Below, in pieces: positions 15,911 to 22,997 of a stretch of DNA of 45,668 bases. The notes beneath the pieces are model-generated. The model was not told the origin of the DNA, did not search any database, and saw nothing but the letters and a program-made list of their open reading frames with translations. Position numbers and translations under genes: made by a program. The stretch covers positions 1 to 45,668 of the forward strand of contig NZ_ML058611.1 of assembly GCF_003635165.1 (NCBI RefSeq), given 5' to 3'. Each line of letters starts with the position of its first letter. The stretch's first letter is position 1. Source of the stretch: Burkholderia sp. Nafp2/4-1b (lineage in GTDB: Bacteria > Pseudomonadota > Gammaproteobacteria > Burkholderiales > Burkholderiaceae).

Positions 15911-16711
15911 ATGCTACTCGATTTCGATCGCCTGGGCGCATTGCGCTGGGTACTCGTGGCCGTGGGCGCGGCCGTTGCGTTGTTCCTGCTGTTGCCGATC
16001 GTGTTCATCGTCGCGCTGTCGTTCGGCGATTCGCAGTGGCTGATCTTCCCGCCGCCGGGCTGGACGCTCGAGTGGTACCGGCAGTTGTTCACCGATGCCG
16101 GCTGGATCGACTCGCTGCTGACCAGTGCGAAGCTCGCGGTGATCGTCACGGCGCTGTCCGTCGCGATCGGATTTCTCGCGTCGCTCGCGCTCGTGCGCGG
16201 CAAGTTCCGCGGCCGCGAAGCCGTGCGGGGCTTCTTCCTCACGCCGATGGTGCTGCCTGTCGTCGTGCTCGCCGTCGCGCTGTATGCATTTTTCCTGCGC
16301 ATCGGCCTGAACGGCACGATGACCGGCTTCGTGATCGGCCACCTGATCATCGCGCTGCCGTTCTCGATCATCTCGATCAGCAACTCGCTCGTGAGTTTCG
16401 ACACGGCACTCGAGGATGCCGCGCTGATCTGCGGCGCATCGCCGCTCACCGTGAAGCTGCGCGTGACGCTGCCCGCGATCCGGCTCGGCCTCTTTGCCGC
16501 CGCGATCTTCGCGTTCCTCGCGTCGTGGGACGAAGTCGTCGTGTCGATCTTCATGTCGAGCCCGACGCTGCAGACGCTGCCCGTGCGGATCTGGGCGACG
16601 TTGCGGCAGGACCTGACGCCCGTCGTCGCGGCTGCGTCGTCGCTGCTCGTCGGACTGACCACCGTATTGATGCTGGCGGGCGCCCTGGTGCGCCGCGCAC
16701 GCGCTAACTGA
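15911..16711 (+). CDS. ABC transporter permease, PotC-like
   Basis: Second inner-membrane permease subunit, 266 aa. The start at 15911 has GGGAGGA seven bases upstream; a longer frame from 15821 would read through the palindromic repeat. Around six hydrophobic helices are evident, with the first at residues ~12-36. The EAA loop is DTALEDAALICGASPLTVKLRVTLPAIRLG, where D replaces the leading E of the usual motif as in many PotC proteins. The C-terminal helix is followed by RRARAN. It forms the heterodimeric channel with the product of 14892-15776. Confidence 0.92.
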   Translation: MLLDFDRLGALRWVLVAVGAAVALFLLLPIVFIVALSFGDSQWLIFPPPGWTLEWYRQLFTDAGWIDSLLTSAKLAVIVTALSVAIGFLASLALVRGKFRGREAVRGFFLTPMVLPVVVLAVALYAFFLRIGLNGTMTGFVIGHLIIALPFSIISISNSLVSFDTALEDAALICGASPLTVKLRVTLPAIRLGLFAAAIFAFLASWDEVVVSIFMSSPTLQTLPVRIWATLRQDLTPVVAAASSLLVGLTTVLMLAGALVRRARAN

Positions 16712-16722
16712 GGTAACACGCC

Positions 16723-17841
16723 ATGACTGCATTCCTGCAAATCCAGCGCCTGCGCAAGACCTACGGCGACGTCGTCGCGATCGATCAGGTGTCGCTCGAC
16801 ATCAGGAAGGGTGAATTCATGACCTTCCTCGGGCCGTCCGGTTCGGGCAAGAGCACCACGCTCTATATCGTCGCTGGCTTCCAGGAGCCGACCGACGGCC
16901 GCGTGCTGCTCGACGGCAAGCCGCTGCTGTCGGTCGCGCCGAACCAGCGCAACATCGGGATGGTGTTCCAGCGCTACACGCTGTTCCCGCATCTCACCGT
17001 CGGCGAGAACGTTGCGTTCCCGCTGCGCGTACGCCGCCGTCCCGACGCCGAGGTTCGCGCGAAAGTCGACGAGATGCTGAAACTCGTGCACCTGTCCGAG
17101 TGCCGCGACCGGATGCCCGCGCAGCTGTCGGGCGGCCAGCAGCAGCGCGTCGCGATCGCGCGGGCGCTTGCGTACGATCCGCCGGTGCTGCTGATGGACG
17201 AGCCGCTGTCCGCGCTCGACAAGAAGCTGCGCGAGGAAATCCAGCTCGAGCTGCGCCGCATTCACCAGGAAACCGGCGTGACGATCCTGTACGTCACGCA
17301 CGACCAGGAAGAGGCGCTGCGCCTGTCCGATCGCATCGCCGTGTTCAACCAGGGGCGCATCGAGCAGGTCGGCACCGGAGAGGAGCTCTATGCCAACCCG
17401 GCGTCGCGCTTCGTCGCGAGCTTCATCGGCAACTCGAATTTCCTGCCCGTCAAGGTGACCAGGCACGGCGATGGCCGCATCGGCGGCGTGTTGCCGAACG
17501 GCCTCGAGATGGCGTCGGACATGTTCCATCCGACGTCCCACCCGACGCTCGCCACTGGCGACGAAGGCGCGCTGATGATTCGCCCGGAGCAAATGCGCAT
17601 CAGCTCGCTGCAGCGCGCCGGCGGCTCGCAGGGGTCGAACGGCACGGCCGGTTTGCCCGTGACCGTGCGCGACGTCACCTATCTCGGCGATGCGATGCAC
17701 TACGCGGTGGCGACGCCGTGGCAGCAGGAGATCTCGATCCGCATGCCGGCCGCGCATCGGCACGACAACGGGATCGTGATCGGCGCGCAGGCGCTCGTCG
17801 ACTGGGACGCGCGCGACGTGCGCCTGTTCGCGCAAGCCTGA
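16723..17841 (+). CDS. ABC transporter ATP-binding protein, PotA-like
   Basis: Cytoplasmic ATPase that powers the importer, 372 aa. Walker A is GPSGSGKST (37-45), the signature LSGGQQQR (135-142), Walker B LLMDEPLSALD with Asp159-Glu160, and the switch His is in YVTHDQEEA. The C-terminal ~130 residues match a TOBE-type regulatory domain found in PotA/FbpC/MalK relatives. It begins 11 bp after the PotC-like gene and ends 11 bp before the second GntR gene, so all are likely co-transcribed. Confidence 0.95.
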   Translation: MTAFLQIQRLRKTYGDVVAIDQVSLDIRKGEFMTFLGPSGSGKSTTLYIVAGFQEPTDGRVLLDGKPLLSVAPNQRNIGMVFQRYTLFPHLTVGENVAFPLRVRRRPDAEVRAKVDEMLKLVHLSECRDRMPAQLSGGQQQRVAIARALAYDPPVLLMDEPLSALDKKLREEIQLELRRIHQETGVTILYVTHDQEEALRLSDRIAVFNQGRIEQVGTGEELYANPASRFVASFIGNSNFLPVKVTRHGDGRIGGVLPNGLEMASDMFHPTSHPTLATGDEGALMIRPEQMRISSLQRAGGSQGSNGTAGLPVTVRDVTYLGDAMHYAVATPWQQEISIRMPAAHRHDNGIVIGAQALVDWDARDVRLFAQA

Positions 17842-17852
17842 AGGCGGCCGCC

Positions 17853-18560
17853 ATGAGCCCCGCACTGCCGTCCCTGAAAGTCCAGCGTCCGACCGCCACG
17901 CTGCGCGAGCTCGCGCTCGAGAAGATGCGCACCGCGATCCTCGATGCGCATTTCCAGCCGGGCGAGCGGCTGGTCGAGCGCTCGCTGTGCGAGATCCTCG
18001 GCGTGAGCCGCACCGTCGTGCGCGAGGTGCTGCGGCACCTGGAAACGGAAGGGCTCGTCGATTCGATCCCGAACCAGGGGCCGATCGTCGCGGTCCTCGA
18101 TTTCGACACGGCGGCCGAAATCTACGAAATCCGCGCGTTGCTCGAAGGCGAGGCAGCGATGGCCTGCGCGCAGCATGCGGACGAAGCGCTGGTCGCCGCG
18201 CTGGCTGCGTGTATCGACCAGATCCAGCAAGCGTTCGACGCGCAGGATCATCAGGCGGTGAAGGCGCTCACGTCGGCGTTCTATGAACGGATGTTCAGCG
18301 CCGGGAAAAAACACGTCGCGTGGGAAATCGTGCAGACGCTGATCGCGCGCATCAACCGGCTGCGCGCGCTGACGATCGCGTCCGACGATCGCGGACGTCA
18401 GGCGGTCGAGGAGATGCGCGCGATCCTGTCGTGCATCGCCGCCGGCAACGGCGTGGCGGCGCGCGAGGCGGCCGTCGCGCACGTGCATCGTGTCGCCGAG
18501 ATCGCGCGCCAGTTGCTGACGCACGGTCACGACAGCGCGTCGTGGCGTCAGGCGGGGTAG
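17853..18560 (+). CDS. Second GntR family regulator, FCD subfamily
   Basis: FadR-like regulator, 235 aa, paralogue of 11657-12343. The N-terminal winged helix contains TLRELALEKMRTAI and the recognition helix GVSRTVVREVLRHLETEG, identical to that of the first regulator. The FCD domain is more divergent (EIYEIRALLEGEAAMACAQ, RINRLRALTIASDD), so it probably senses a different ligand while reading the same operator. The start is chosen at 17853, just after the ATPase gene; upstream in-frame extension overlaps that gene heavily and is not credible. No copy of the operator is seen directly in front of it, which agrees with co-transcription. Confidence 0.92.
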   Translation: MSPALPSLKVQRPTATLRELALEKMRTAILDAHFQPGERLVERSLCEILGVSRTVVREVLRHLETEGLVDSIPNQGPIVAVLDFDTAAEIYEIRALLEGEAAMACAQHADEALVAALAACIDQIQQAFDAQDHQAVKALTSAFYERMFSAGKKHVAWEIVQTLIARINRLRALTIASDDRGRQAVEEMRAILSCIAAGNGVAAREAAVAHVHRVAEIARQLLTHGHDSASWRQAG

Positions 18561-18678
18561 CGCGCGTTGCCGCGTGACGCGGCGCCCGCCGCCGCCCGTC
18601 ATTCTTCATTTTCAAGTATTCGCGGCCCGGGTCGTGCTCGGGTCGCGCGTCGCATTTTTATCCCTGGAAGGAACCAAC

Positions 18679-20139
18679 GTGGAATTGAACACGCTGTTGA
18701 AGGATCCGGCGCTGTTGCGTCAGCAGGCTTATGTCGATGGGCAATGGTGCGAGGCCGATTCCGGCGAGCGCTTCGGCGTGCTCGACCCGGCGACGGGCGC
18801 GACGCTCGGCAGCGTCCCGCTGATGGGCGCGGCGGAGACGTCGCGCGCGATCGACGCCGCCAATGCCGCATGGCCGGCGTGGCGCGCCCGGACCGCGAAG
18901 GAGCGTGCGCGCATCCTGCGCCGCTGGTATGAGCTGATGATCGAGCACGCCGACGACCTCGCGCTGATCCTCACGGCCGAGCAGGGCAAGCCGCTGGCCG
19001 AGGCGAAGGGTGAAATCGTCTACGGCGCGTCGTTCATCGAATGGTTCGCGGAAGAGGGCAAGCGCGTGGCCGGCGACACGCTGGCCACGCCCGCGGCCGA
19101 CAAGCGCCTGGTGGTCTTGAAGGAGCCCATCGGCGTGTGCGCGGCGATCACGCCGTGGAATTTCCCGAACGCGATGATCACGCGCAAGGTCGGGCCGGCG
19201 CTTGCGGCCGGCTGCCCGATCGTCGTGAAGCCGGCCGAAGCCACGCCGTTCTCGGCGCTCGCGCTCGCGGTGCTGGCCGAGCGCGCGGGCGTGCCGAACG
19301 GCGTGCTCAATATCGTCACCGGCGACCCGAAGGCGATCGGCGGCGCGCTGACGAGCAGCCCCGTGGTGCGCAAGTTGTCCTTCACCGGATCGACCGGCGT
19401 GGGGCGGCTGCTGATGGCGCAGAGCGCGCCCACCGTGAAGAAGGTGACGCTCGAACTCGGCGGCAATGCGCCGTTCATCGTGTTCGACGATGCGGATCTC
19501 GATGCGGCCGTCGAAGGGGCGATCGCGTCCAAGTACCGCAACAACGGGCAGACGTGCGTGTGCACCAATCGCTTCTACGTGCATGACCGCGTGTACGACG
19601 CGTTCGCCGCGAAGCTGGTGGAGGCGGTGAAGGGCCTGAAGGTCGGCCACGGCACCGAAGGCGGCGTGACGCTCGGGCCGCTGATCAACGACGCGGCGGT
19701 CGGCAAGGTCGAAGCGCAGATCGCCGACGCGCTCGGCAAAGGCGCGACGCTCGCCACCGGCGGCAAGCGGCATGCGCTCGGGCATGGCTTCTTCGAGCCG
19801 ACGGTGCTGCTGAATGCCACCGTGCAGATGGACGTGGCGCGCGAGGAAACGTTCGGGCCGCTCGCGCCGCTGTTCCGTTTCTCGAGCGACGACGAGGTCG
19901 TGAAACTCGCGAACGACACCGAGTTCGGGCTGGCCGCGTACTTCTACAGCCGCGATATCGGGCGCGTGTGGCGGGTGGCCGAGCAGCTCGAATACGGGAT
20001 GGTCGGCATCAATACGGGGCTCATCTCGAACGAGGTCGCGCCGTTCGGCGGCGTGAAGCAGTCGGGGCTCGGTCGCGAAGGGTCGCACTACGGGATCGAC
20101 GATTACCTCGTCATCAAGTACCTGTGCATCGCGGTGTGA
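18679..20139 (+). CDS. gabD: NAD(P)-dependent succinate-semialdehyde dehydrogenase
   Basis: Oxidises succinate semialdehyde to succinate, feeding the TCA cycle. The start is a GTG at 18679, with AAGGAA upstream; this gives 486 aa, the usual GabD length, whereas the ATG-like starts further upstream add about 35 residues of low-quality sequence. Landmarks are PWNFPNAMITRK, FTGSTGVGRLL, the general base Glu in TLELGGNAPF, the catalytic Cys in NNGQTCVCTNR (the CVC form typical of SSADH), and EVAPFGGVKQSGLGREGS near the C-terminus. Its place at the end of the right-hand arm suggests the pathway encoded across the locus ends in a C4 semialdehyde. Glutarate semialdehyde is an alternative substrate. 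Confidence 0.88.
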   Translation: MELNTLLKDPALLRQQAYVDGQWCEADSGERFGVLDPATGATLGSVPLMGAAETSRAIDAANAAWPAWRARTAKERARILRRWYELMIEHADDLALILTAEQGKPLAEAKGEIVYGASFIEWFAEEGKRVAGDTLATPAADKRLVVLKEPIGVCAAITPWNFPNAMITRKVGPALAAGCPIVVKPAEATPFSALALAVLAERAGVPNGVLNIVTGDPKAIGGALTSSPVVRKLSFTGSTGVGRLLMAQSAPTVKKVTLELGGNAPFIVFDDADLDAAVEGAIASKYRNNGQTCVCTNRFYVHDRVYDAFAAKLVEAVKGLKVGHGTEGGVTLGPLINDAAVGKVEAQIADALGKGATLATGGKRHALGHGFFEPTVLLNATVQMDVAREETFGPLAPLFRFSSDDEVVKLANDTEFGLAAYFYSRDIGRVWRVAEQLEYGMVGINTGLISNEVAPFGGVKQSGLGREGSHYGIDDYLVIKYLCIAV

Positions 20140-20198
20140 GCGTCCGAGCCGGCTGCCCGCCGCACGGCAAACCCGATCGCTGACGTGGCAACTGGGGT

Positions 20199-20225
20199 GA
20201 GGCCGGGCCCAGCGCACCCGGCCTC
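20199..20225. terminator. Hairpin between convergent genes
   Basis: GAGGCCGGG (20199-20207) pairs perfectly with CCCGGCCTC (20217-20225) between the dehydrogenase stop and the converging small gene. There is no T tract on either side. A terminator role is inferred from position. Confidence 0.45.
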
Positions 20226-20251
20226 GCGGTCATTGTCGGGCGGCCGGTACG

Positions 20252-20521
20252 CTAACGGAATCGCTGCTGCGCGCCCGGTCGATTCCGTCTGACGTATTGG
20301 TCCGACACCACGGCGCGCCGCTGTATCCACGCGAGAGCCAGTTCGAGCGCCCGGTCGCATGCTTCGTCGCGATCGGCGAAGTCACCGTCGACGCCGAGCG
20401 TCCGGGTTTCGCCGTCGCGATCGGTGATGATCGCCGTTGCCGAGTAGCGGCCCGCTTCCGTGTCGGTAACCGCGGCCCGGACCTCGTATCCGCGATGCTC
20501 GATGATCTTGTCCGTTTGCAT
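20252..20521 (-). CDS. Small hypothetical protein
   Basis: Predicted 89-aa soluble protein, not recognised as a named family. The start at 20521 is supported by an excellent ribosome site (GGAGGTG eight bases upstream). The sequence is acidic and well formed: a first half of likely beta strands (HRGYEVRAAVTDTEAG, SATAIITDRDGETRTL), then a helix DEACDRALELALAWIQRR and a basic tail. Comparable short proteins are common in Burkholderia. It lies downstream of the Hsp20 genes on the same strand but 520 bp away, so it is probably a separate unit. Confidence 0.7.
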   Translation of the reverse strand: MQTDKIIEHRGYEVRAAVTDTEAGRYSATAIITDRDGETRTLGVDGDFADRDEACDRALELALAWIQRRAVVSDQYVRRNRPGAQQRFR

Positions 20522-21042
20522 CTGGCACCTCCTGCAGGGAAGGGTGAAATCACTGTGAAACGCGCGTGCCGACGCGCGTTTCGCCGGTCGGCCGTGCGCC
20601 ACGGACGGCGCTGGCGATATGTACGCGATGACGAGCGGGCGCCGCCGCGCGAGCGGGGCGCCCGGCTGATCACGCGGCGAGACGGAGCCCGGCCTTGGCG
20701 CGACGTTTGCTCGCGCGTTGTCGCTCCGGCACGCGTGCGTGCGCCGCAGTGCCGCCTCCGGTCGAGGCCGGAACCACAGGCCGCGGCACAGCGAAAAAGA
20801 ACGACACGTGGTGCAGCACGCGTCCGGCCGTGGCGATCCGCCTGCGCGGCAGTCTCCGACGGCCGGTCGTGGCTCTAGCGTTCGAACCGGGCGATCCGGC
20901 GCGATCGCCGCGGTCGCTCGGACCGCGAACGCGTTCCAATGCACGCCGCTTGCGCCGGCCCGGAATGCCCGCGCTCGGTGAACGAGGCTGCGCGAGCCTC
21001 CCGGGCCGCGGCGAATCGATCAAACGCTTCCAGCGCATCCAG
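20522..21042. other. Intergenic stretch with one strong hairpin, no clear gene
   Basis: No believable gene is seen; reading frames here are Arg/Ala/Gly-rich and lack ribosome sites. A perfect 10-bp hairpin, GAAACGCGCG (20557-20566) with CGCGCGTTTC (20573-20582), lies 36 bp upstream of the small gene that starts at 20521. It is either the end of the Hsp20 transcript or part of the small gene's leader. Confidence 0.5.
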
Positions 21043-21468
21043 TCACCCCGCCGTCACCTGGATGCGCCGCGGCTTCGCCTCTTCGCGGCGCGGAATGCTC
21101 AGCTTCAACACACCGTCGCGCAGTTGCGCGTCGATCCGCGACACATCGAAATCCGGGCTGAGCGTGAACGCGCGCGAGAAGTGCGGGTGGCGCACTTCGC
21201 CGTGCTGCAGGCGCAGGCCAGGCGGCGTGGGAATGACGGCTTCCGCTTCGATGTCGAGGTTGCCGTCGTGCACGCGAATGTCGAGTTTGTCGCGCGGCAC
21301 GCCCGGAAGGTCCGCGTACAACGTGATGCCGTGCGCATCCTCGACGATGTCGACGGCCGGCGCAATGCGTGTACGCGGCGCGTTGCGCTCGGCCGCTTCG
21401 CGATTCGTCACCGCCGTTTGCGTGTCGGGCGAACGGCGCGTCAATTCAGTGGTGTCGGTGTCACTCAT
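21043..21468 (-). CDS. Hsp20 family small heat-shock protein (second of pair)
   Basis: ATP-independent holdase chaperone, 141 aa. The start at 21468 is set by GGAGGA just upstream; an in-frame ATG 15 bases earlier is less well placed. The alpha-crystallin domain (~35-130) shows the usual segments DIVEDAHGITLYADLPGV, DGNLDIEAEA, FSRAFTLSPDFD and DGVLKLSIPR. The C-terminal tail carries an I-x-V anchor (RRIQVTAG). It lies 50 bp downstream of another Hsp20 gene with which it probably forms an operon and mixed oligomers, an arrangement frequent in beta-proteobacteria. Confidence 0.93.
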   Translation of the reverse strand: MSDTDTTELTRRSPDTQTAVTNREAAERNAPRTRIAPAVDIVEDAHGITLYADLPGVPRDKLDIRVHDGNLDIEAEAVIPTPPGLRLQHGEVRHPHFSRAFTLSPDFDVSRIDAQLRDGVLKLSIPRREEAKPRRIQVTAG

Positions 21469-21518
21469 GATGTCCTCCGTCATGCGTTCGTGACGTGGTG
21501 TCGCTTACCGGTTGCTGG

Positions 21519-21962
21519 TTACTGGACCGCGATCGCGCGCGGTTTCGATGCCTCGGACTTGCCGACGCTGATCGTCAGGCAGCCGTTCGTATAGCGGGCC
21601 TGGATCTTGTCGGGGTCGGCATGCTGCGGCAGTTCGATCACGCGGCGGAACGCGCCCATGAAGCGCTCGTTCGCGTAGGCGCGCCGCTCGTCGTCGGCCG
21701 TGCCGTCGTCCGGGGGAATGCGTTCGCCGCTGATCGTCAGCAGCCCGCGATCGACGGAGATGTCGATCTTTGCCGGATCGAGACCCGGCGCGAATGCGAC
21801 GATCTCGAACGTATCGTCGGTGCTGCCGATATTGACCGGCGGGAATGCGCCGGGCCGTGGCGCGCGCAGGCTCGCCGGAAAACCCGTGAACATGCCGGCC
21901 ATCTGCCGTTGCAGGCGGTCGAATTCCGCCAGCAGATCGGTGGGGAAGAAAATATCGCTCAT
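21519..21962 (-). CDS. Hsp20 family small heat-shock protein (first of pair)
   Basis: Small heat-shock chaperone, 147 aa. The start at 21962 follows AGGAG; the longer upstream frame is rejected because it runs through the promoter. The N-terminal arm FFPTDLLAEFDRLQRQM is typical of class A bacterial Hsp20. The alpha-crystallin domain holds DTFEIVAFAPGLDPAKIDI, RGLLTISGER, FMGAFRRVIELP and NGCLTISVGK, and the tail contains an I-x-V-like RAIAVQ. It is the first gene behind the sigma-32-like promoter at 22095-22124, with a leader of about 125 nt. Confidence 0.93.
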   Translation of the reverse strand: MSDIFFPTDLLAEFDRLQRQMAGMFTGFPASLRAPRPGAFPPVNIGSTDDTFEIVAFAPGLDPAKIDISVDRGLLTISGERIPPDDGTADDERRAYANERFMGAFRRVIELPQHADPDKIQARYTNGCLTISVGKSEASKPRAIAVQ

Positions 21963-22487
21963 GACTCGCTCCTGTTTTGTCCCCTGCGGACGACGAACCG
22001 GACCACGCGCTCCAGTTCGTCGATCCGCGAGACGTTCGCTGACAAACAAATCGAAACACGCAGCGCGTGAACCGCGACTGCCTTGAGCGATACATAAAAT
22101 AGGACACGGCGAGCGAATTTCAAGGGGGTGAGGATGGCGCGTTTTTCGTCTGCCGATCGCGGATAGCAGTCGGCGTGCCGCGGCCGCATCGGGCACGCCG
22201 CTGGAGGGAAGGAGGGGCCGGGCGGCGCGGGCCGGAGGCAGAAATTGCAACCACTCCAGAAAAGACACGGCGCCGGGAGGCGCGGCGGGTCGCGGCGTCG
22301 CGCCGGTCGAAATGTGCGCGCTTGGGAAGCTGGTGGCGAAGCGCGACGAAGGCAAGCCCGGCAATCGCGCAGTACCGTTTCGTAATACCGAGGCGCTCGT
22401 CAAACCGGCACTGGCGTATCCGGCCGATGCTCGGCCCGAGCGGAGAAAAGGGCGTGTCGCGTATCGGCGGCACGCCGTTCGTGACGC
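21963..22487. other. Intergenic region holding the Hsp20 promoter and leader
   Basis: The part up to about 22125 is the promoter and leader of the Hsp20 pair. Beyond this, to 22487, no gene is supported: the frames are Arg/Pro-rich with no ribosome sites. I looked for a ROSE-type thermometer in the leader and saw no convincing U-rich strand pairing with the AGGAG site. Confidence 0.5.
22095..22124 (-). promoter_or_regulatory. Sigma-32-like heat-shock promoter
   Basis: Reading on the minus strand, CTTGAAA (22124-22118) is an exact RpoH -35 core. After 14 bp it is followed by CCTATTTTA (22103-22095), close to the RpoH -10 CCCCATnTA. The spacing suits sigma-32. Position about 130 bp upstream of the first Hsp20 start supports heat-shock control. 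Confidence 0.75.
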
Positions 22488-22766
22488 TCAGTGCTTCTGG
22501 CCGGAGGCGGACGGTTTCACTTCGGACAGGTCGTCCTCGCGAACCTCGGCCTGACGTACCGTCGTGCCTTCTTCGTCGGATTCGGAAATATCGGTTTCGA
22601 ACGTGGACTGCTCATCGTCGCGCTTCCCGCCGGACTTCTCGCCTGATTTCTGACCGGACTTCTCGGCGGACTGCACGCCCGACTTCTGACCGGACTTCTC
22701 ATCGGGCTTCCCGCTGGACTTCGTGTCGCCGGCAGGTTTGCCCTTGTGTTGCTCGTGGTCTGCCAT
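22488..22766 (-). CDS. Disordered Lys/Ser/Gly-repeat small protein
   Basis: Predicted 92-aa, highly charged protein of no recognised family. The start at 22766 has AGGAGC upstream. It opens ADHEQHKGKPAG and then has a tandem repeat of the unit (E/Q)KSG (residues ~17-48), followed by an acidic stretch TFETDISESDEEG and the tail SEVKPSASGQKH. It contains almost no large hydrophobic residues, so it is probably intrinsically disordered, with a basic half and an acidic half. Such composition resembles stress or desiccation-related hydrophilic proteins. Its position next to Hsp20 genes fits that idea, but no function is shown. Confidence 0.7.
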   Translation of the reverse strand: MADHEQHKGKPAGDTKSSGKPDEKSGQKSGVQSAEKSGQKSGEKSGGKRDDEQSTFETDISESDEEGTTVRQAEVREDDLSEVKPSASGQKH

Positions 22767-22939
22767 TTCAAGCTCCTGATCGCAACCTGGGATGTTGCGT
22801 ATCCAGTAGGGAGCAAGGCGCGGGCCACGAGGGGGGACGCATCGGCGAGGCTCGGGCGCGGTGCTCACCATGAGCCGCCGTTCGAGTCGCTACATCCCCG
22901 CCTTCGTCCATGGGCGCGAGCAGGCGACCCGACGCCGCC

Positions 22940-22945
22940 TATAAT
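22940..22945 (+). promoter_or_regulatory. Perfect -10 TATAAT of the outer-membrane protein gene
   Basis: TATAAT at 22940-22945 would start transcription about 45 bp before the ATG at 22998. The region 17 bp upstream has only a poor -35 match (CGAGCA), so an activator may be needed. In this GC-rich DNA an exact TATAAT is notable. Confidence 0.5.
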
Positions 22946-22997
22946 CGCTATCAACTTCTCCAGAAAATCGCGGTTACCAAGGTGAGGGGGTGTCCAA

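Noticed and set aside
13623..15941. 772-codon minus-strand frame across the binding-protein and permease genes
   Set aside because: Shadow frame with Arg/His-rich composition, no motif, opposite to well-defined transporter genes.
21963..22090. ROSE-type RNA thermometer in the Hsp20 leader
   Set aside because: The leader is long, but I could not find the expected U-rich segment pairing with the AGGAG ribosome site, so I do not claim it.
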